DNA of 64,000 nucleotides, from the NCBI RefSeq assembly GCF_030852425.1, contig NZ_NSDM01000002.1, positions 186,001-250,000 of the forward strand, written 5' to 3'. Of the stretch, positions 20,476-29,825 are shown one piece after another (within the stretch, counting starts at the first letter, position 1; every line of letters starts with the position of its first letter). A program made the translations under genes and the position numbers. Under the pieces are notes generated by a model. The model had not been told where the DNA came from. It was given only the letters and a program-made list of their open reading frames with translations, and ran no database searches. This DNA comes from Saccharothrix longispora. Its GTDB lineage: Bacteria; Actinomycetota; Actinomycetes; Mycobacteriales; Pseudonocardiaceae.

Positions 20476-21510
20476 ATGATCGGACTCCTGAGCCGGTGCT
20501 CGTCCGCCCTGGTCATCGTGGTCGCCCCGGTCGCGCTGGCCGCCTGCTCCGGCCCCGAGCCCGCCGCGCCGCCACCCACCACCTCGTCGATCTCCCCGGT
20601 GGCCGAGCAGACCCGCCGACCAGTCGAGCGCCGCCCCGTCACCGACGCCGCCACCACTGTCCGCGAGATCAGCGTCGCCGGACGGACCCGCTCCTACCGG
20701 CTGCGCGCCTCCCCCGCACCCGTCGACGACCCGGGCCGCCCGCTCGCGCTCGTGCTGCACGGCAAGGGCGGTTCCGCCGAGGAGATGGAACGGCACAGCG
20801 GGCTGAACGCCGTCGCCGACGCCGCGGGCGTGGCCCTGGCCTACCTGGAGGGCGTGGACGAGGGCTGGAGCGCCTCGCCGAAGCCCACGGAGCTGCGCCC
20901 GGACCCCGCCGCGGACGTGGACTTCGCCCGCGCGGTCGTGGACGAGCTGACCGACGTCGCGCAGGTGGACCCGGACCACGTGTACGCGGTCGGCCTGTCC
21001 GAGGGCGGGATCATGGCACTGCGCCTGGCCGCCGAGCACCCCGACTGGTTCGCCGCCGTCGCGTCCGTGGCGGGCCAGCTGCCGGGTCCCCCGGCCGAGG
21101 TCCGGCCGACCGGCCCCGTCCCGGTGCTGTCGATCTACGGCGACGCCGACCCGCTGCGCCCGATCGGCGGGCTCGTCGACGTGCCCCCCGGCACGCCCGT
21201 GATCGGCAAGGAGCCGCCCAAGCCGACGCTCTCCACCGCCGAGACCGTCGAGGCGTTCTGCCGGGTCGGCGACGCGGACGAGCGGCGGCACGAGGAGCTG
21301 CCCGCCACCGCGACGCCGGACGGCACCTCGCTCAGCCGGGACAGCTGCACCAACCCCGACAGCGGCCTGCGCGTCGTGTCGATCACCGTGCACGGGGGCG
21401 GGCACACCTGGCCGGGCGGCACGTTCCCGCACCGCCCGAGCACCGTCGGCGTCACCAGCGGGCAACTGTCCGCCGCCGACACCGTCGTGGACTTCCTGCT
21501 CGGCGACTGA
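20476..21510 (+). CDS. nocK: secreted lipoprotein esterase NocK
   Basis: 344-residue alpha/beta hydrolase of the feruloyl esterase/PHB depolymerase (LpqC) type. The N-terminus is a lipoprotein signal: short hydrophobic run then lipobox LAAC followed by a Pro/Thr-rich spacer, so it should be anchored outside the membrane. Catalytic features: oxyanion region VLHGKGG, nucleophile Ser about 175 in GLSEGG, acid in YGDADP, His in HGGGHTWPGG. It occupies the nocK position, last in the nocI-J-K unit. The role in nocardicin formation is unclear; processing of an exported intermediate is only a guess. ATG chosen; a GTG two codons earlier overlaps the nocJ stop. Confidence 0.85.
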   Translation: MIGLLSRCSSALVIVVAPVALAACSGPEPAAPPPTTSSISPVAEQTRRPVERRPVTDAATTVREISVAGRTRSYRLRASPAPVDDPGRPLALVLHGKGGSAEEMERHSGLNAVADAAGVALAYLEGVDEGWSASPKPTELRPDPAADVDFARAVVDELTDVAQVDPDHVYAVGLSEGGIMALRLAAEHPDWFAAVASVAGQLPGPPAEVRPTGPVPVLSIYGDADPLRPIGGLVDVPPGTPVIGKEPPKPTLSTAETVEAFCRVGDADERRHEELPATATPDGTSLSRDSCTNPDSGLRVVSITVHGGGHTWPGGTFPHRPSTVGVTSGQLSAADTVVDFLLGD

Positions 21511-21534
21511 GCCCCGTCACCGGGCGGACCTCCG

Positions 21535-22731
21535 TCACCAGGTGACCGGCAGCTCCGCCGGCGAGCGCAGCAACGAGCCCTGCCGCCACGGCACCTCCTG
21601 GGGTGGCACGGCCAGGCGCAGCCCGGGGAAGCGGGTCAGCAGCGAGGTGAGCGCGACCTGGAGCTCACCCCTGGCCAGCTGGGCGCCCAGGCACACGTGC
21701 ACCCCGCCGCCGAAGGCCAGGTGGGGGTTGTGCTCGCGCCGGAGGTCCAGCACGTCCGGGTCGTCGAACACCCGGTCGTCGCGGTTGGCCGAGTTGGTGC
21801 TGGCCACCACCGCCTCCCCGGCGCGGACCAGCACGCCGCCCAGCTCGACGTCCTCGGTCGCGATCCGGGCGAACGCGCCGCCTGAGCCGAGGGGGATGAA
21901 GCGCAGCAACTCCTCCACGGCCGAGGGCACCAGCTCCGGGTCGTCCCGCAACAACGCCCACCGCTCGGGCTGCTCCAGCAACAGGTACACCGAGCAGGCG
22001 AACTGGCTCGCGGTCGACTCGTGCCCCCCGACCAGCAGCGTGATCCCGGTCTGCGTCAGCTCCTTGTCGGTGAGCCGGTCGTCGTCGTGCGCCGCCACCA
22101 ACGCGCTCATCAGGTCCTCGCCGGGCTCGCGCCGCCGTTCGTCCGCGAGCTCGCCGAGGTATTCCTCCAGCGCCGCCCGCGCCGCCACGATCTCCTCGCG
22201 GGTGTTCGCGGTGGTGGACAGCACCGTGGCGGAGAAGTCCCGGAACCGGTAGTGGTCCTCGGGCGGCACGCCGAGCATCTGCGAGATCACCGACACCGGC
22301 AGCGGCAGCGCGAGGCCCGCCACCAGGTCGGCCGGTGGTCCGGTCCGCTCCAGCCGGTCGAGCAGGCCGTCCACGATCTCCTGGGTGCGCGGCCTGAACT
22401 CGCGGACGCGGCGGGAGGTGAACGCCCGCGCGACCAGCTTGCGCAGCCGGCTGTGCTCCGGCGGGTCCATGCTGAGCATCGACCCGGCGGGTGCGGCCTC
22501 GGGCGTCACCCGCGGCGTCTCCTCCCGCCCGGCCGCGCGGGCCCGGCTGAACCTCGGGTCGCCGAGCACGGTCTTGACGTCCTCGTAGCGGGTGATCAGC
22601 CAGCAGTCCTCGCCGTAGGGCAGTCGGACGCGGAGCGCGGGTTGCTCGGCGCGCAGCGGCGCGTAGCCGGGGTGCAGGTCCAGGCGCACGGGGTCGCCGA
22701 AGGGGTAGGGGCGCGTTTCGGTTGTGGTCAC
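21535..22731 (-). CDS. nocL: cytochrome P450 NocL (oxime-forming)
   Basis: 398-residue soluble bacterial P450. NocL of Nocardia uniformis oxidises the side-chain amine of nocardicin C to the oxime of nocardicin A. The I-helix reads LLVGGHESTAS (acid and Thr in place), EELLRF gives the ExxR region, and the haem loop FGGGVHVCLG has its ligand at C347. GTG start chosen: GGAGAGG lies 9 nt upstream, and the nearby upstream gene (nocR) ends 32 bp away. Last gene of the nocN-nocR-nocL run; its end faces nocK across 24 bp. No dedicated ferredoxin gene is visible nearby. Confidence 0.9.
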   Translation of the reverse strand: MTTTETRPYPFGDPVRLDLHPGYAPLRAEQPALRVRLPYGEDCWLITRYEDVKTVLGDPRFSRARAAGREETPRVTPEAAPAGSMLSMDPPEHSRLRKLVARAFTSRRVREFRPRTQEIVDGLLDRLERTGPPADLVAGLALPLPVSVISQMLGVPPEDHYRFRDFSATVLSTTANTREEIVAARAALEEYLGELADERRREPGEDLMSALVAAHDDDRLTDKELTQTGITLLVGGHESTASQFACSVYLLLEQPERWALLRDDPELVPSAVEELLRFIPLGSGGAFARIATEDVELGGVLVRAGEAVVASTNSANRDDRVFDDPDVLDLRREHNPHLAFGGGVHVCLGAQLARGELQVALTSLLTRFPGLRLAVPPQEVPWRQGSLLRSPAELPVTW

Positions 22732-22763
22732 GGGTCGATTCCTCTCCAGTGGACCTCGCCGGG

Positions 22764-24554
22764 TCACGGGCCGGTCGTGGCCAGTTCCGCCGCGTAGGCG
22801 TGGGACAGGCTGGGCAGCCGGTAGCGGGTCTCGCCGTCCGCGCCGGAGCCCGCGGGTTCGAGCAGGTGCGCGTCGACCAGGCGCTCCAGCACGTCGTCGG
22901 CCTCGGGGGCGGGGCAGCCCAGCAGCGCCTCCGCCGTCCACGACGTCAGTTCCGGTGTGGGCAGCCCGCCCAGCGCCCGGTACAGGTCGGCGGCCACCGG
23001 GTCCAGGCGGCGGGCGCTGGAGGCGAGCCCGTCGCGCAGCCGCTGCCCGCAGCCGCCGAGGCCGGACAGCCTGCGACGCGGGCGGTTCAGCTCGTGGACC
23101 ATCCTCGGCACCCCCCAGTGCGGCTTGCTGGCCAGGTGCGCGGCGGCGGCCAGCAGGGCCCCCGGCACCCGCCCGCACAGCTCGACCAGCTCGGTCACGG
23201 CGTCCGGGGCCCGCGCGGCCCGCGACTCGCCGACGATGCCGCGCACCAGTGCCACCGCGTCGTCGCGCCCGAGGCTGCCCAGCCGCAGCGGCACCGTCCC
23301 ACTGCGGGCCACCAGCTCCCGAAGGGGGTTGCGCGACGTCACCAGCACCTGGCAGGTGGCGGTGTTCGGCAGCAGGGGCCACACCTGGGCGGCGTCGCGG
23401 GCGTCGTCCAGCACCAGCAGCATCCGCCGGGTGGCCATCATGGTGCGGAACAGCGTGGGTCTTTCGGCGGGGACCGGCACCTGCCCGGGTGGCACGCCCA
23501 GGGCGTGCAGCAGGTGCGCGAGCACGGTCGCGGGGTCGGCCGGCGGGTGGTGCGGGTCGTGCCCGCGCAGGTCCACGAACAGCTGACCGTCCGGGAACAG
23601 GTCGGTGTGGCAGTGCGCCCACCGCACCGCCAGGACGGTCTTGCCCACGCCGACCCCGCCGACCAGCAGACCCAGCGGCGGCGCGCCCACCTGCCCGTCG
23701 GCGGCGGCCAGCCGGTCCAGCACCGCCAGCTCCTCGGTCCGCCCGACGAACGCCTGCGTCACGGCGGGCAACTGCGCCGGCGGTCGCCCGACCGCCGGGC
23801 GCTCCTCGTCGCGCAGGATGTGCTCGTGCAGCCGGCGCAGCTCCGCACCCGGTTCCAGGCCCAGCTCCTCGACCGAGCGGCGGCGCAACCGCGCGAACGT
23901 CTCCAGCGCGGCGGCCCGGTAGCCGGAGCGGTACTGCGCGGTGATCAGCAGGCCGTGCAGCCGGTCCCGCAACGGGTACTGCTCGACCGCCGCCACGAGC
24001 CCGGCGACCAGCGAGCGGTGCTCGCCCAGCGCCAGGCGCAGCTCGACCTGCTCCTCGTAGACGGTGAGCAGGTTCTCCTCCAGCTGAGCGGACATGTGCT
24101 CCGGCACCGCCCCGGTCACGTTCGCCAGCACCGGTCCGCGGCGCAGCGCGAGCGCCGAGTCGTAGAGCCGGACGGCCTCCTCGCCCCGTCCTCGGCGGGC
24201 CGCCGCCCTGGCCAGGTCCACCAGCTCCTCGAAGTCCAGCGTGTCCAGCCGGTGTCCCGCGGGCCGCAGCACGTAGCCGGGCGCGACGGTCTCGATCACC
24301 TCGTCCACGACGCCGCACGCGCGGAACGCCTTGCGCAGCGCGGACACGCAGATCGCCACCTGGGTCCGGCTGGTCGACGGGGGCCGGGCGCCCCACATCG
24401 TCTCGGCCAGCGCGTCCACCGACACGACGCGGTCGGCGTTGAGCAGCAGCGTCGCCAGCACCGTCCGCTGACGTGGTCCCCCGACCTGGACCTTGCGCCC
24501 GCGGGCCGCCACCTCCAGCGGCCCCAGCAGCAGGAACTCCAGCTTCCCGGTCAT
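22764..24554 (-). CDS. nocR: SARP-family activator NocR
   Basis: 596-residue transcriptional regulator. Residues 1-95 are an OmpR-type winged helix, about 100-250 the BTAD helical domain, and from about 290 an NB-ARC/AAA-like ATPase with P-loop GGVGVGKT and Walker B LLVLDDA. It is thus a large SARP (AfsR/RedD type) and the expected activator of the nocardicin cluster. The start is the ATG after a GGGGGACGAG ribosome site; upstream reading in the same frame runs through nocN and is not protein-like. The 11-bp-periodic repeats before nocA, nocF and nocI are its likely targets (inferred). Confidence 0.92.
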   Translation of the reverse strand: MTGKLEFLLLGPLEVAARGRKVQVGGPRQRTVLATLLLNADRVVSVDALAETMWGARPPSTSRTQVAICVSALRKAFRACGVVDEVIETVAPGYVLRPAGHRLDTLDFEELVDLARAAARRGRGEEAVRLYDSALALRRGPVLANVTGAVPEHMSAQLEENLLTVYEEQVELRLALGEHRSLVAGLVAAVEQYPLRDRLHGLLITAQYRSGYRAAALETFARLRRRSVEELGLEPGAELRRLHEHILRDEERPAVGRPPAQLPAVTQAFVGRTEELAVLDRLAAADGQVGAPPLGLLVGGVGVGKTVLAVRWAHCHTDLFPDGQLFVDLRGHDPHHPPADPATVLAHLLHALGVPPGQVPVPAERPTLFRTMMATRRMLLVLDDARDAAQVWPLLPNTATCQVLVTSRNPLRELVARSGTVPLRLGSLGRDDAVALVRGIVGESRAARAPDAVTELVELCGRVPGALLAAAAHLASKPHWGVPRMVHELNRPRRRLSGLGGCGQRLRDGLASSARRLDPVAADLYRALGGLPTPELTSWTAEALLGCPAPEADDVLERLVDAHLLEPAGSGADGETRYRLPSLSHAYAAELATTGP

Positions 24555-24604
24555 CTCGTCCCCCGGACCACACGTCCCGGCTCCGGTCACGGTCCTCGTG
24601 GCGG

Positions 24605-25726
24605 TCAGGGCGCACCTCGCCCGGTCGACACCGTCGCAAGTCGGCGGGCCGCGTCGACGTCGGCGCACCCGGCGAGCAGCAGGGCCTGCGCGAACTCGGC
24701 GCGCAGCAGTTCCAGGACCCGCGCCACACCGCGTTCGCCGTCGACCGCGAGCCCCCACAGGACGGGCCGGCCGAGCAGCACGCCGGTTGCGCCGAGCGCG
24801 AGGGCGCGCAGCACGTCGGTCCCACTGCGGACGCCGCTGTCGAACAGCACGTCGCCCGCGCCCGCCACCGCCTCGACGACGCGCGGCAGGGCCGTGACGC
24901 TGGGCACCGCGCCGTCGAGCTGCCGCCCGCCGTGGTTGGACACCACCACGGCCGACGCGCCCAGGCCGACGCACCGGGCGGCGTCGAGCGGGTCGAGCAC
25001 GCCCTTCACCACCAGCGGGAGCCGCGTGCGCGCCCGCAGCCACTCCAGGTCGCGCCACCCGAGCGTCGGGTCGAAGACCGCGCTCGTGTGCTCGGCGACG
25101 CCGGAACCGACGTCGCGACGCTCGTGCGCCTCGGTCGGACCGGCGACGAGGTGGGCGGCCCGGACCTCCGCCGGCAGGGCGAACCCGTTGCGCACATCCC
25201 GCCGCCGGTGACCCATCACCGGCACGTCCACGGTGATCACGAGGGCCTGGCACCCGGCCTCCTCGGCCCGCGCCACCAGTTCCCCGACCAGGCCGCGGTC
25301 GCGCAGCCAGTAGAGCTGGAACCACAACGGCGCACCGGTCTTCGCGACCTCCTCGACCGTCCGACTGCTCAACGTGCCGACGGTGAAGGGGACCCCGGCG
25401 GCACCTGCCGCGGCCGCCGCCGCAACCTCCCCCTCGGGGTGGACGAGGCACTGGTACGCCATCGGCGCCACGGCGACGGGCAGCGCGGCCCGCGTGCCCA
25501 CGAGCGAGACGCCCGTGTCGGCCGCCTCGACTCCCGCGAACGTCCTGGGCACCACGCCGACACCGTCGAGCGCCGCGCGGTTGGCCGCCAACGTCACCTC
25601 GTCGCCGCTGCCACCCGCGATGAAGTCGCGCACGTCCGGGGGCAGTCGCGCGGCGGCGAGCCGTTCCACCTCCGCCAGGTCCGCCGGGACGCCCGTGCGA
25701 GTGTCGGGGGGATTGCGGACACGCAT
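24605..25726 (-). CDS. nocN: 4-hydroxymandelate oxidase (Hmo)
   Basis: 373-residue FMN-dependent alpha-hydroxyacid oxidase of the lactate oxidase/glycolate oxidase/Hmo family. It oxidises 4-hydroxymandelate from NocF to 4-hydroxyphenylglyoxylate, the substrate of NocG. Visible: QLYW substrate segment, ITVDVP, catalytic His in SNHGGRQLDG and the phosphate-binding run DSGVRSGTDV with LGRP. The ATG at 25726 is preferred over a GTG 33 nt earlier because GGAGG lies 9 nt upstream. First gene of the nocN-nocR-nocL unit. With nocF and nocG it gives a full route from 4-hydroxyphenylpyruvate to Hpg; no prephenate dehydrogenase is seen here. Confidence 0.92.
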   Translation of the reverse strand: MRVRNPPDTRTGVPADLAEVERLAAARLPPDVRDFIAGGSGDEVTLAANRAALDGVGVVPRTFAGVEAADTGVSLVGTRAALPVAVAPMAYQCLVHPEGEVAAAAAAGAAGVPFTVGTLSSRTVEEVAKTGAPLWFQLYWLRDRGLVGELVARAEEAGCQALVITVDVPVMGHRRRDVRNGFALPAEVRAAHLVAGPTEAHERRDVGSGVAEHTSAVFDPTLGWRDLEWLRARTRLPLVVKGVLDPLDAARCVGLGASAVVVSNHGGRQLDGAVPSVTALPRVVEAVAGAGDVLFDSGVRSGTDVLRALALGATGVLLGRPVLWGLAVDGERGVARVLELLRAEFAQALLLAGCADVDAARRLATVSTGRGAP

Positions 25727-26328
25727 GTATCGTGGCCTCCTGCCGGTCGGACACGCCACTTCTCACGCGCACGGAGGCGGTGAAAAGGTCGATTGAAGCC
25801 ACGCCGGGCGACCCGATGTCGGAGCCCCATTCTCGGCTGGCGAATTCAAGTTATCGCCGACCTATACACCTGTCAAGGCGTTCCAGGTTGCAGCGGCCGG
25901 GTGACGCAGTCCGATAAACATGTTCCGACACATTTCCCAAACATTCGACACGAATGCCGGAACGGCGCTACGCGCGGTCATCGCGCATTGCTACGGGACA
26001 AACCGCAGGTGAACAGCGCGCGAGAAGATCCACTCGGCTCGTGCAACAACACTTGACACTTATCGGAATACGCGACGTTCCCCAATCCCCGACCCGCCCC
26101 CCACCCGGCGGGCCGAGCGGACCGCAGTCGATCCCCGACGCACTCGACACCTCCCACTGGACCACCCGGGTGAATCGAAAATCTTTTTGTCACGGTATGC
26201 GTTTGCCGTTCCCCGCCGGTCTCCGCGGGGAACGGCGGCCTTCGGTTCGCCTTTCCGCAACACCAATTCGACGGGTAGCTCGACCTCGCGTAGGATGTGC
26301 GCTTTCCGGGTCCGCCGGACCGGGGTGG
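25727..26328. other. 602-bp gap between the two biosynthetic clusters
   Basis: No convincing gene. The stretch is markedly more AT-rich than its surroundings and holds several isolated TTATC/GATAA words (near 25851, 25913, 26060), as well as GAATCGAAAA at 26172-26181, which equals the right half of the candidate NocR boxes but lacks a partner half-site 11 bp away. It contains the nocN promoter and, at 26205-26236, a strong hairpin. It is the natural border of the nocardicin cluster. Confidence 0.6.
26205..26236. terminator. 12-bp perfect stem hairpin
   Basis: GCCGTTCCCCGC pairs perfectly with GCGGGGAACGGC around an 8-nt loop, about 90 bp beyond the stop of the P450 gene. No U-run follows on either strand, which is common for actinomycete hairpin terminators. 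It may end the PKS/NRPS operon and insulate it from nocN. Confidence 0.5.
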
Positions 26329-27666
26329 CTACCGCGGTGAGAGGCGGCAGCGGACGGGGCTGGTCGCGTGCAGCGTCATCCCCTGGTCGAGGGAGACGTC
26401 GCTGTCCACGCCCTCCAGTTCGAACTCCTGGAGCACCATGGCGAGGGCCTGCACGGCTTCGAGCATCGAGAAGTGCTCGCCGATGCACGCGCGCGGGCCA
26501 CGTCCGAACGGGAACCACGCGTACCTCGGGCGCCCCGCCTCCTCCTCGGGGCGGAAGCGCTCGGGGTCGAACCGCTCGGGGTCCGGCCAGTAGGCGGGGT
26601 GGCGGTGGGTCACCCACGGGCTGACGAACACGTCGGAGCCGGCGGGGATGCGGTACCCGCCGATCTCGGCCTCGTCCACCGCCCTGCGCACGATGGAGGG
26701 TACGGGCGGGTAGAGCCGCATCGCCTCCTTGAGCACCCACGTCGTGTAGGTGAGCCGGTCGAGGTCCGCGGCGCCGGGCGGGCGACCGCCGAGCACCCGG
26801 TCCACCTCGTCCCGGGCCCTGGCCTGGACGTCCCGGTGGTGGGCCATCAGGTGCAGCGCGAAGGTCAGCGCCGTCGCGGTCGTCTCGTGGCCGGCGAGCA
26901 GGAAGATCAGGACCTGGTCCCGCACCTCCGAGGCTGCCAACCGGTCCCCGGTCTCGTCCCGCACGCGGGCGAGCAGCCCGAGGAGGTCGTCGCCCTCGTC
27001 GCGGCCGTCCGCGGCGCGCTCGGCGATGATGCGGTCGCACAGCTCGTGCACGCGCCGGTGGGCGGTCACGTACCCGCGGTCCCACGAGCGCGGCAGGGTG
27101 ATCGGCGAGACGGTGCGCCGGGCCACGCTCCCGCTGATGATCGGGAAGCTGTGCCGCATGGTGCCGACCGCTTCCTCGACGTCGGCGCCGAACAGGATGC
27201 GGGCCACCACGCGCAGCGTGAGCCTGGTCGACTCGTCGCGCAGGTCGACCACCCGGTCGGTCCGGTCTCGCCACCGGCGCAGGACGGTGCTCACCTCCTC
27301 GCGCATGGCGTCGGCGTACTGGTCCACCCTGCGCCGGGTGAACAGGGGCTGGATCAGCCGGCGCTGCCGCCGGTAGACGTCGTCCTGGCTGGTGAACAGG
27401 CCGTCGCCGAAGGCCGCCCGGACCTCGACGTAGGTCTTGCTGTCCTTGCGGAAGTTCGCCGCGTCGGTCGCGAGCACCCGCTGGGCGCCCTCGGCCGAGA
27501 AGACGCCGTGCAGCGTCAGGCGCAGCCCGGGCGGTCCGGCGACGAACCGGACGACGTCCCCGCACTCGCGCATCCCGTTGAGCAGGACGCCCAGGGAGTC
27601 GCGGCGCAGTTCGAACAGTGAGCCGAACAGGCGTGAGCCGGTCGGCGAGGGCGCTGGAGTGGCCAT
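26329..27666 (-). CDS. cytochrome P450 (CYP4/CYP102-like class)
   Basis: 445-residue P450 without a membrane anchor. I-helix LLAGHETTA, K-helix KEAMRLYPP (ExxR), PERF motif FDPERF and haem loop FGRGPRACIG with ligand C394. The RLYPP and PERF style resembles fatty-acid or terpene hydroxylases rather than NocL. ATG preceded by GAGGAG. Last gene of the minus-strand run that begins with the PKS/NRPS gene, so a tailoring oxidation of that product is likely; substrate unknown. Confidence 0.88.
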   Translation of the reverse strand: MATPAPSPTGSRLFGSLFELRRDSLGVLLNGMRECGDVVRFVAGPPGLRLTLHGVFSAEGAQRVLATDAANFRKDSKTYVEVRAAFGDGLFTSQDDVYRRQRRLIQPLFTRRRVDQYADAMREEVSTVLRRWRDRTDRVVDLRDESTRLTLRVVARILFGADVEEAVGTMRHSFPIISGSVARRTVSPITLPRSWDRGYVTAHRRVHELCDRIIAERAADGRDEGDDLLGLLARVRDETGDRLAASEVRDQVLIFLLAGHETTATALTFALHLMAHHRDVQARARDEVDRVLGGRPPGAADLDRLTYTTWVLKEAMRLYPPVPSIVRRAVDEAEIGGYRIPAGSDVFVSPWVTHRHPAYWPDPERFDPERFRPEEEAGRPRYAWFPFGRGPRACIGEHFSMLEAVQALAMVLQEFELEGVDSDVSLDQGMTLHATSPVRCRLSPR

Positions 27667-27728
27667 GGCTCCTCTGCTGGTACGAGGTGGTCGGGCGTCG
27701 GTGTCCGCGGCGTTCCCGGGAATCCCGG

Positions 27729-28640
27729 TCACTTCCAACCGGGGAAGTACGGGTCGACGCGGAAGGCGGGCACGGGTTCGGCGTTGGCGGGGTCGAGGGC
27801 GTTGAGAACGTGCAACCAGGCGCGCTCGTTGTAGACGATGCCCGCGTGCTCGCACAGGTCCTCGGGGCAGCCGTCCTGGAGCAGGATGTTGGTGACGTTG
27901 TCGCCCTGGAGGAACGCCTTGTGGTACGGGGTGACGATCTGGTCGTGCTCGGTCATGATCACCGTGTACGTGGGGCCTGGCCGGGTGTCGCCCTTGCCGT
28001 AGATGGTCTCGATCATCTCCGAGTCCGGCGCGCCCTGGTCGCACAGCGGGAAGAGCTTGCGCGCCATCAGGTGGTAGTAGCGGGGGAACGCGTTGCGCAG
28101 CACGTAGGTCATGGTGCTGAACGACACGCCGTGGTTGGACGGGGCGATGGAGATCGCCTTGTCCACGTTGGTGTGGCCGTCCAGGACGTTGAGGTAGTAC
28201 TGCATCAGCAGGCCGCCGCCGCCCGAGTGGCCGACCAGGTCGACCTTGTCGACGCCGGTGAGCCGCTTGATCCGCTCGACCTCCTCGGCGAGCTGGACGC
28301 CGCTGACGGCCAGGTCGTCCACGCCGTTGCAGGGCACCTCCAGCGGGCCGGCCCACCTCGGCCTGCCCCAGTTCATGGTGAACACGCAGAACCCGTTGTT
28401 GCGCAGGAAGGGCGCGCCCGCCTGGAAGTTGAACGACTGGTTGGACATGAAGGCGTGCAGGAGCAGCACCGGGCGAGGCCGTTCCTCGGTGGGCCCGAAC
28501 AGGGGGTCGTTGGCGCCGGGCGGGGGCCTGCCGGGGGTCCAGTAGGCCCGCACGCCCGCACGCATGTCCCACGGCACCGGCAGCGGGCCGGACGGGCGTG
28601 CGCGGACGGGCGCGGGGGTTTCGGTCGACTCGGTGGACAC
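27729..28640 (-). CDS. lipase-like alpha/beta hydrolase
   Basis: 303-residue alpha/beta hydrolase resembling bacterial class 2 lipases. LLLHAFMSN supplies the oxyanion strand, the nucleophile is S139 in GHSGGGG, the acid is probably the Asp of EHDQIV, and the His lies near CEHAGIVYN. It has no signal peptide, unlike most of those lipases, so it probably acts in the cytoplasm. GTG start with a very good AAGGAGG 7 nt upstream. It sits between the FAD monooxygenase (39 bp away) and the P450 (62 bp away); release, hydrolysis or editing of the PKS/NRPS product is possible but unproven. Confidence 0.8.
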   Translation of the reverse strand: MSTESTETPAPVRARPSGPLPVPWDMRAGVRAYWTPGRPPPGANDPLFGPTEERPRPVLLLHAFMSNQSFNFQAGAPFLRNNGFCVFTMNWGRPRWAGPLEVPCNGVDDLAVSGVQLAEEVERIKRLTGVDKVDLVGHSGGGGLLMQYYLNVLDGHTNVDKAISIAPSNHGVSFSTMTYVLRNAFPRYYHLMARKLFPLCDQGAPDSEMIETIYGKGDTRPGPTYTVIMTEHDQIVTPYHKAFLQGDNVTNILLQDGCPEDLCEHAGIVYNERAWLHVLNALDPANAEPVPAFRVDPYFPGWK

Positions 28641-28679
28641 GGGTGTGCCTCCTTCTTCGAACGCGGGGGTCCGGCGGGT

Positions 28680-29825
28680 TCAGGCCGGGAGGTCGTAGCG
28701 CATGGGCGCGATGTTCTGCTCGCGCACGACCGACATCGGGGCGTGCCGGATGACCAGGTCCCGAAGCCGGGTGGCCAGGGGGTTGGTCAGCTGCTCTACC
28801 CGGCTCAGCCGCCGGGAGGCGGCCACCAGGTCGCGGGTGCGGCCGCGGCGGTCGGTCTCGTAGCGGCGCAGGGCTTCGGCCGCGTCGTCACGGGCGGCGA
28901 GGTGGTGGGCCAGGGCGTGGGCGTCCTCGATGGTCGAGCCCGCGCCCTGGCTGAGGCTGGTGAGCATGGGGTGGGCGGCGTCGCCGACCAGGGTGACCGG
29001 GCCGGCGCCCCAGGTGGCGAGGAACGGTCGGTCCTGGGCGGGGACGGCGAGGATGTCGGCCTCCGGGGTGGCGGCGATCGCCTGGCGCACCTCCTCCGCC
29101 CAGCCCGCGAACGCGGCCTGGACGGCGGGCTTGCCGGCGGTCCGGCGGTCCACCGGCGACGGGACGTTCCTGGTGCCCCACCAGTAGACGTGGCCGCCGC
29201 CGATGTCGATCAGGCCGAAGCGCTGCCCGCTGCCCCAGTAGTGGGCGGCCCCGCCCGCGGGCAGGCGGGGGTGCTCGAAGGCGGTGGTGGCGATCCAGCA
29301 GACGTAGCCGTGCTCGCGGACCGGCTGGTCGCCGACGAGCCGGGCGCGCACCGCCGAGCGGATGCCGTCGGCGCCGACGAGGACGTCCGCGGTGCGGGTG
29401 CCGCCGTCCGCCAGGGTGACCGTCACGCCGCCGCGGCGGACGCGGTGGTCGGTGACCCCGGCGCCGTAGTGGACGGGGGTGTCGGCCAGCGAGTCGCGCA
29501 GCAGGGCGAGCAGGTCGCCGCGGCGGATGTTGACCACCGGGGAACCCAACTCGTCGGAGATGGACCTGATCGGCAGGTCCCGCATCAGCCTGCCGTCGGT
29601 GGTGCGCAGGCAGAAGCTGGTGCACACGCGCCCCAGGCCCTGCTCCACCAGGTCGACGCCCAGGGCGGCGAGGACCTTCGTGGCGTTGGCCGCCAGCCCG
29701 AGACCGCCGCCCCCGGTGCGCGGGTGCGGCGCGGCCTCCACGACCTCCACGTCGAAGCCGCGGGCGCGCAGCGCGATGGCGGTGGTCAGCCCGCCGACCC
29801 CGGCGCCCGCGACCAGGACCCTCAC
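28680..29825 (-). CDS. FAD-dependent aromatic-type monooxygenase
   Basis: 381-residue flavoprotein of the PHBH/UbiH/salicylate hydroxylase class. N-terminal FAD-binding GAGVGGLTTA, middle VGADGIRSAVR (DG motif) and C-terminal GDAAHPMLTSLSQGA (GD motif) are all present. Such enzymes hydroxylate or epoxidise a substrate with NAD(P)H and O2. The GTG start overlaps the stop of the upstream acyltransferase-SDR gene (GTGA). Tailoring role in the PKS/NRPS cluster inferred from the coupling. Confidence 0.88.
   Translation of the reverse strand: MRVLVAGAGVGGLTTAIALRARGFDVEVVEAAPHPRTGGGGLGLAANATKVLAALGVDLVEQGLGRVCTSFCLRTTDGRLMRDLPIRSISDELGSPVVNIRRGDLLALLRDSLADTPVHYGAGVTDHRVRRGGVTVTLADGGTRTADVLVGADGIRSAVRARLVGDQPVREHGYVCWIATTAFEHPRLPAGGAAHYWGSGQRFGLIDIGGGHVYWWGTRNVPSPVDRRTAGKPAVQAAFAGWAEEVRQAIAATPEADILAVPAQDRPFLATWGAGPVTLVGDAAHPMLTSLSQGAGSTIEDAHALAHHLAARDDAAEALRRYETDRRGRTRDLVAASRRLSRVEQLTNPLATRLRDLVIRHAPMSVVREQNIAPMRYDLPA

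Noticed and set aside
15565-25726. Glycopeptide (vancomycin-type) cluster
   Set aside because: The Hpg genes suggested it, but the NRPS order A-T-C-A-T-C-A-T-E-C / A-T-C-A, the HHHxxxDG motif, NocJ and NocL fit nocardicin; there are no cross-linking OxyA/B/C enzymes or halogenase in this part.
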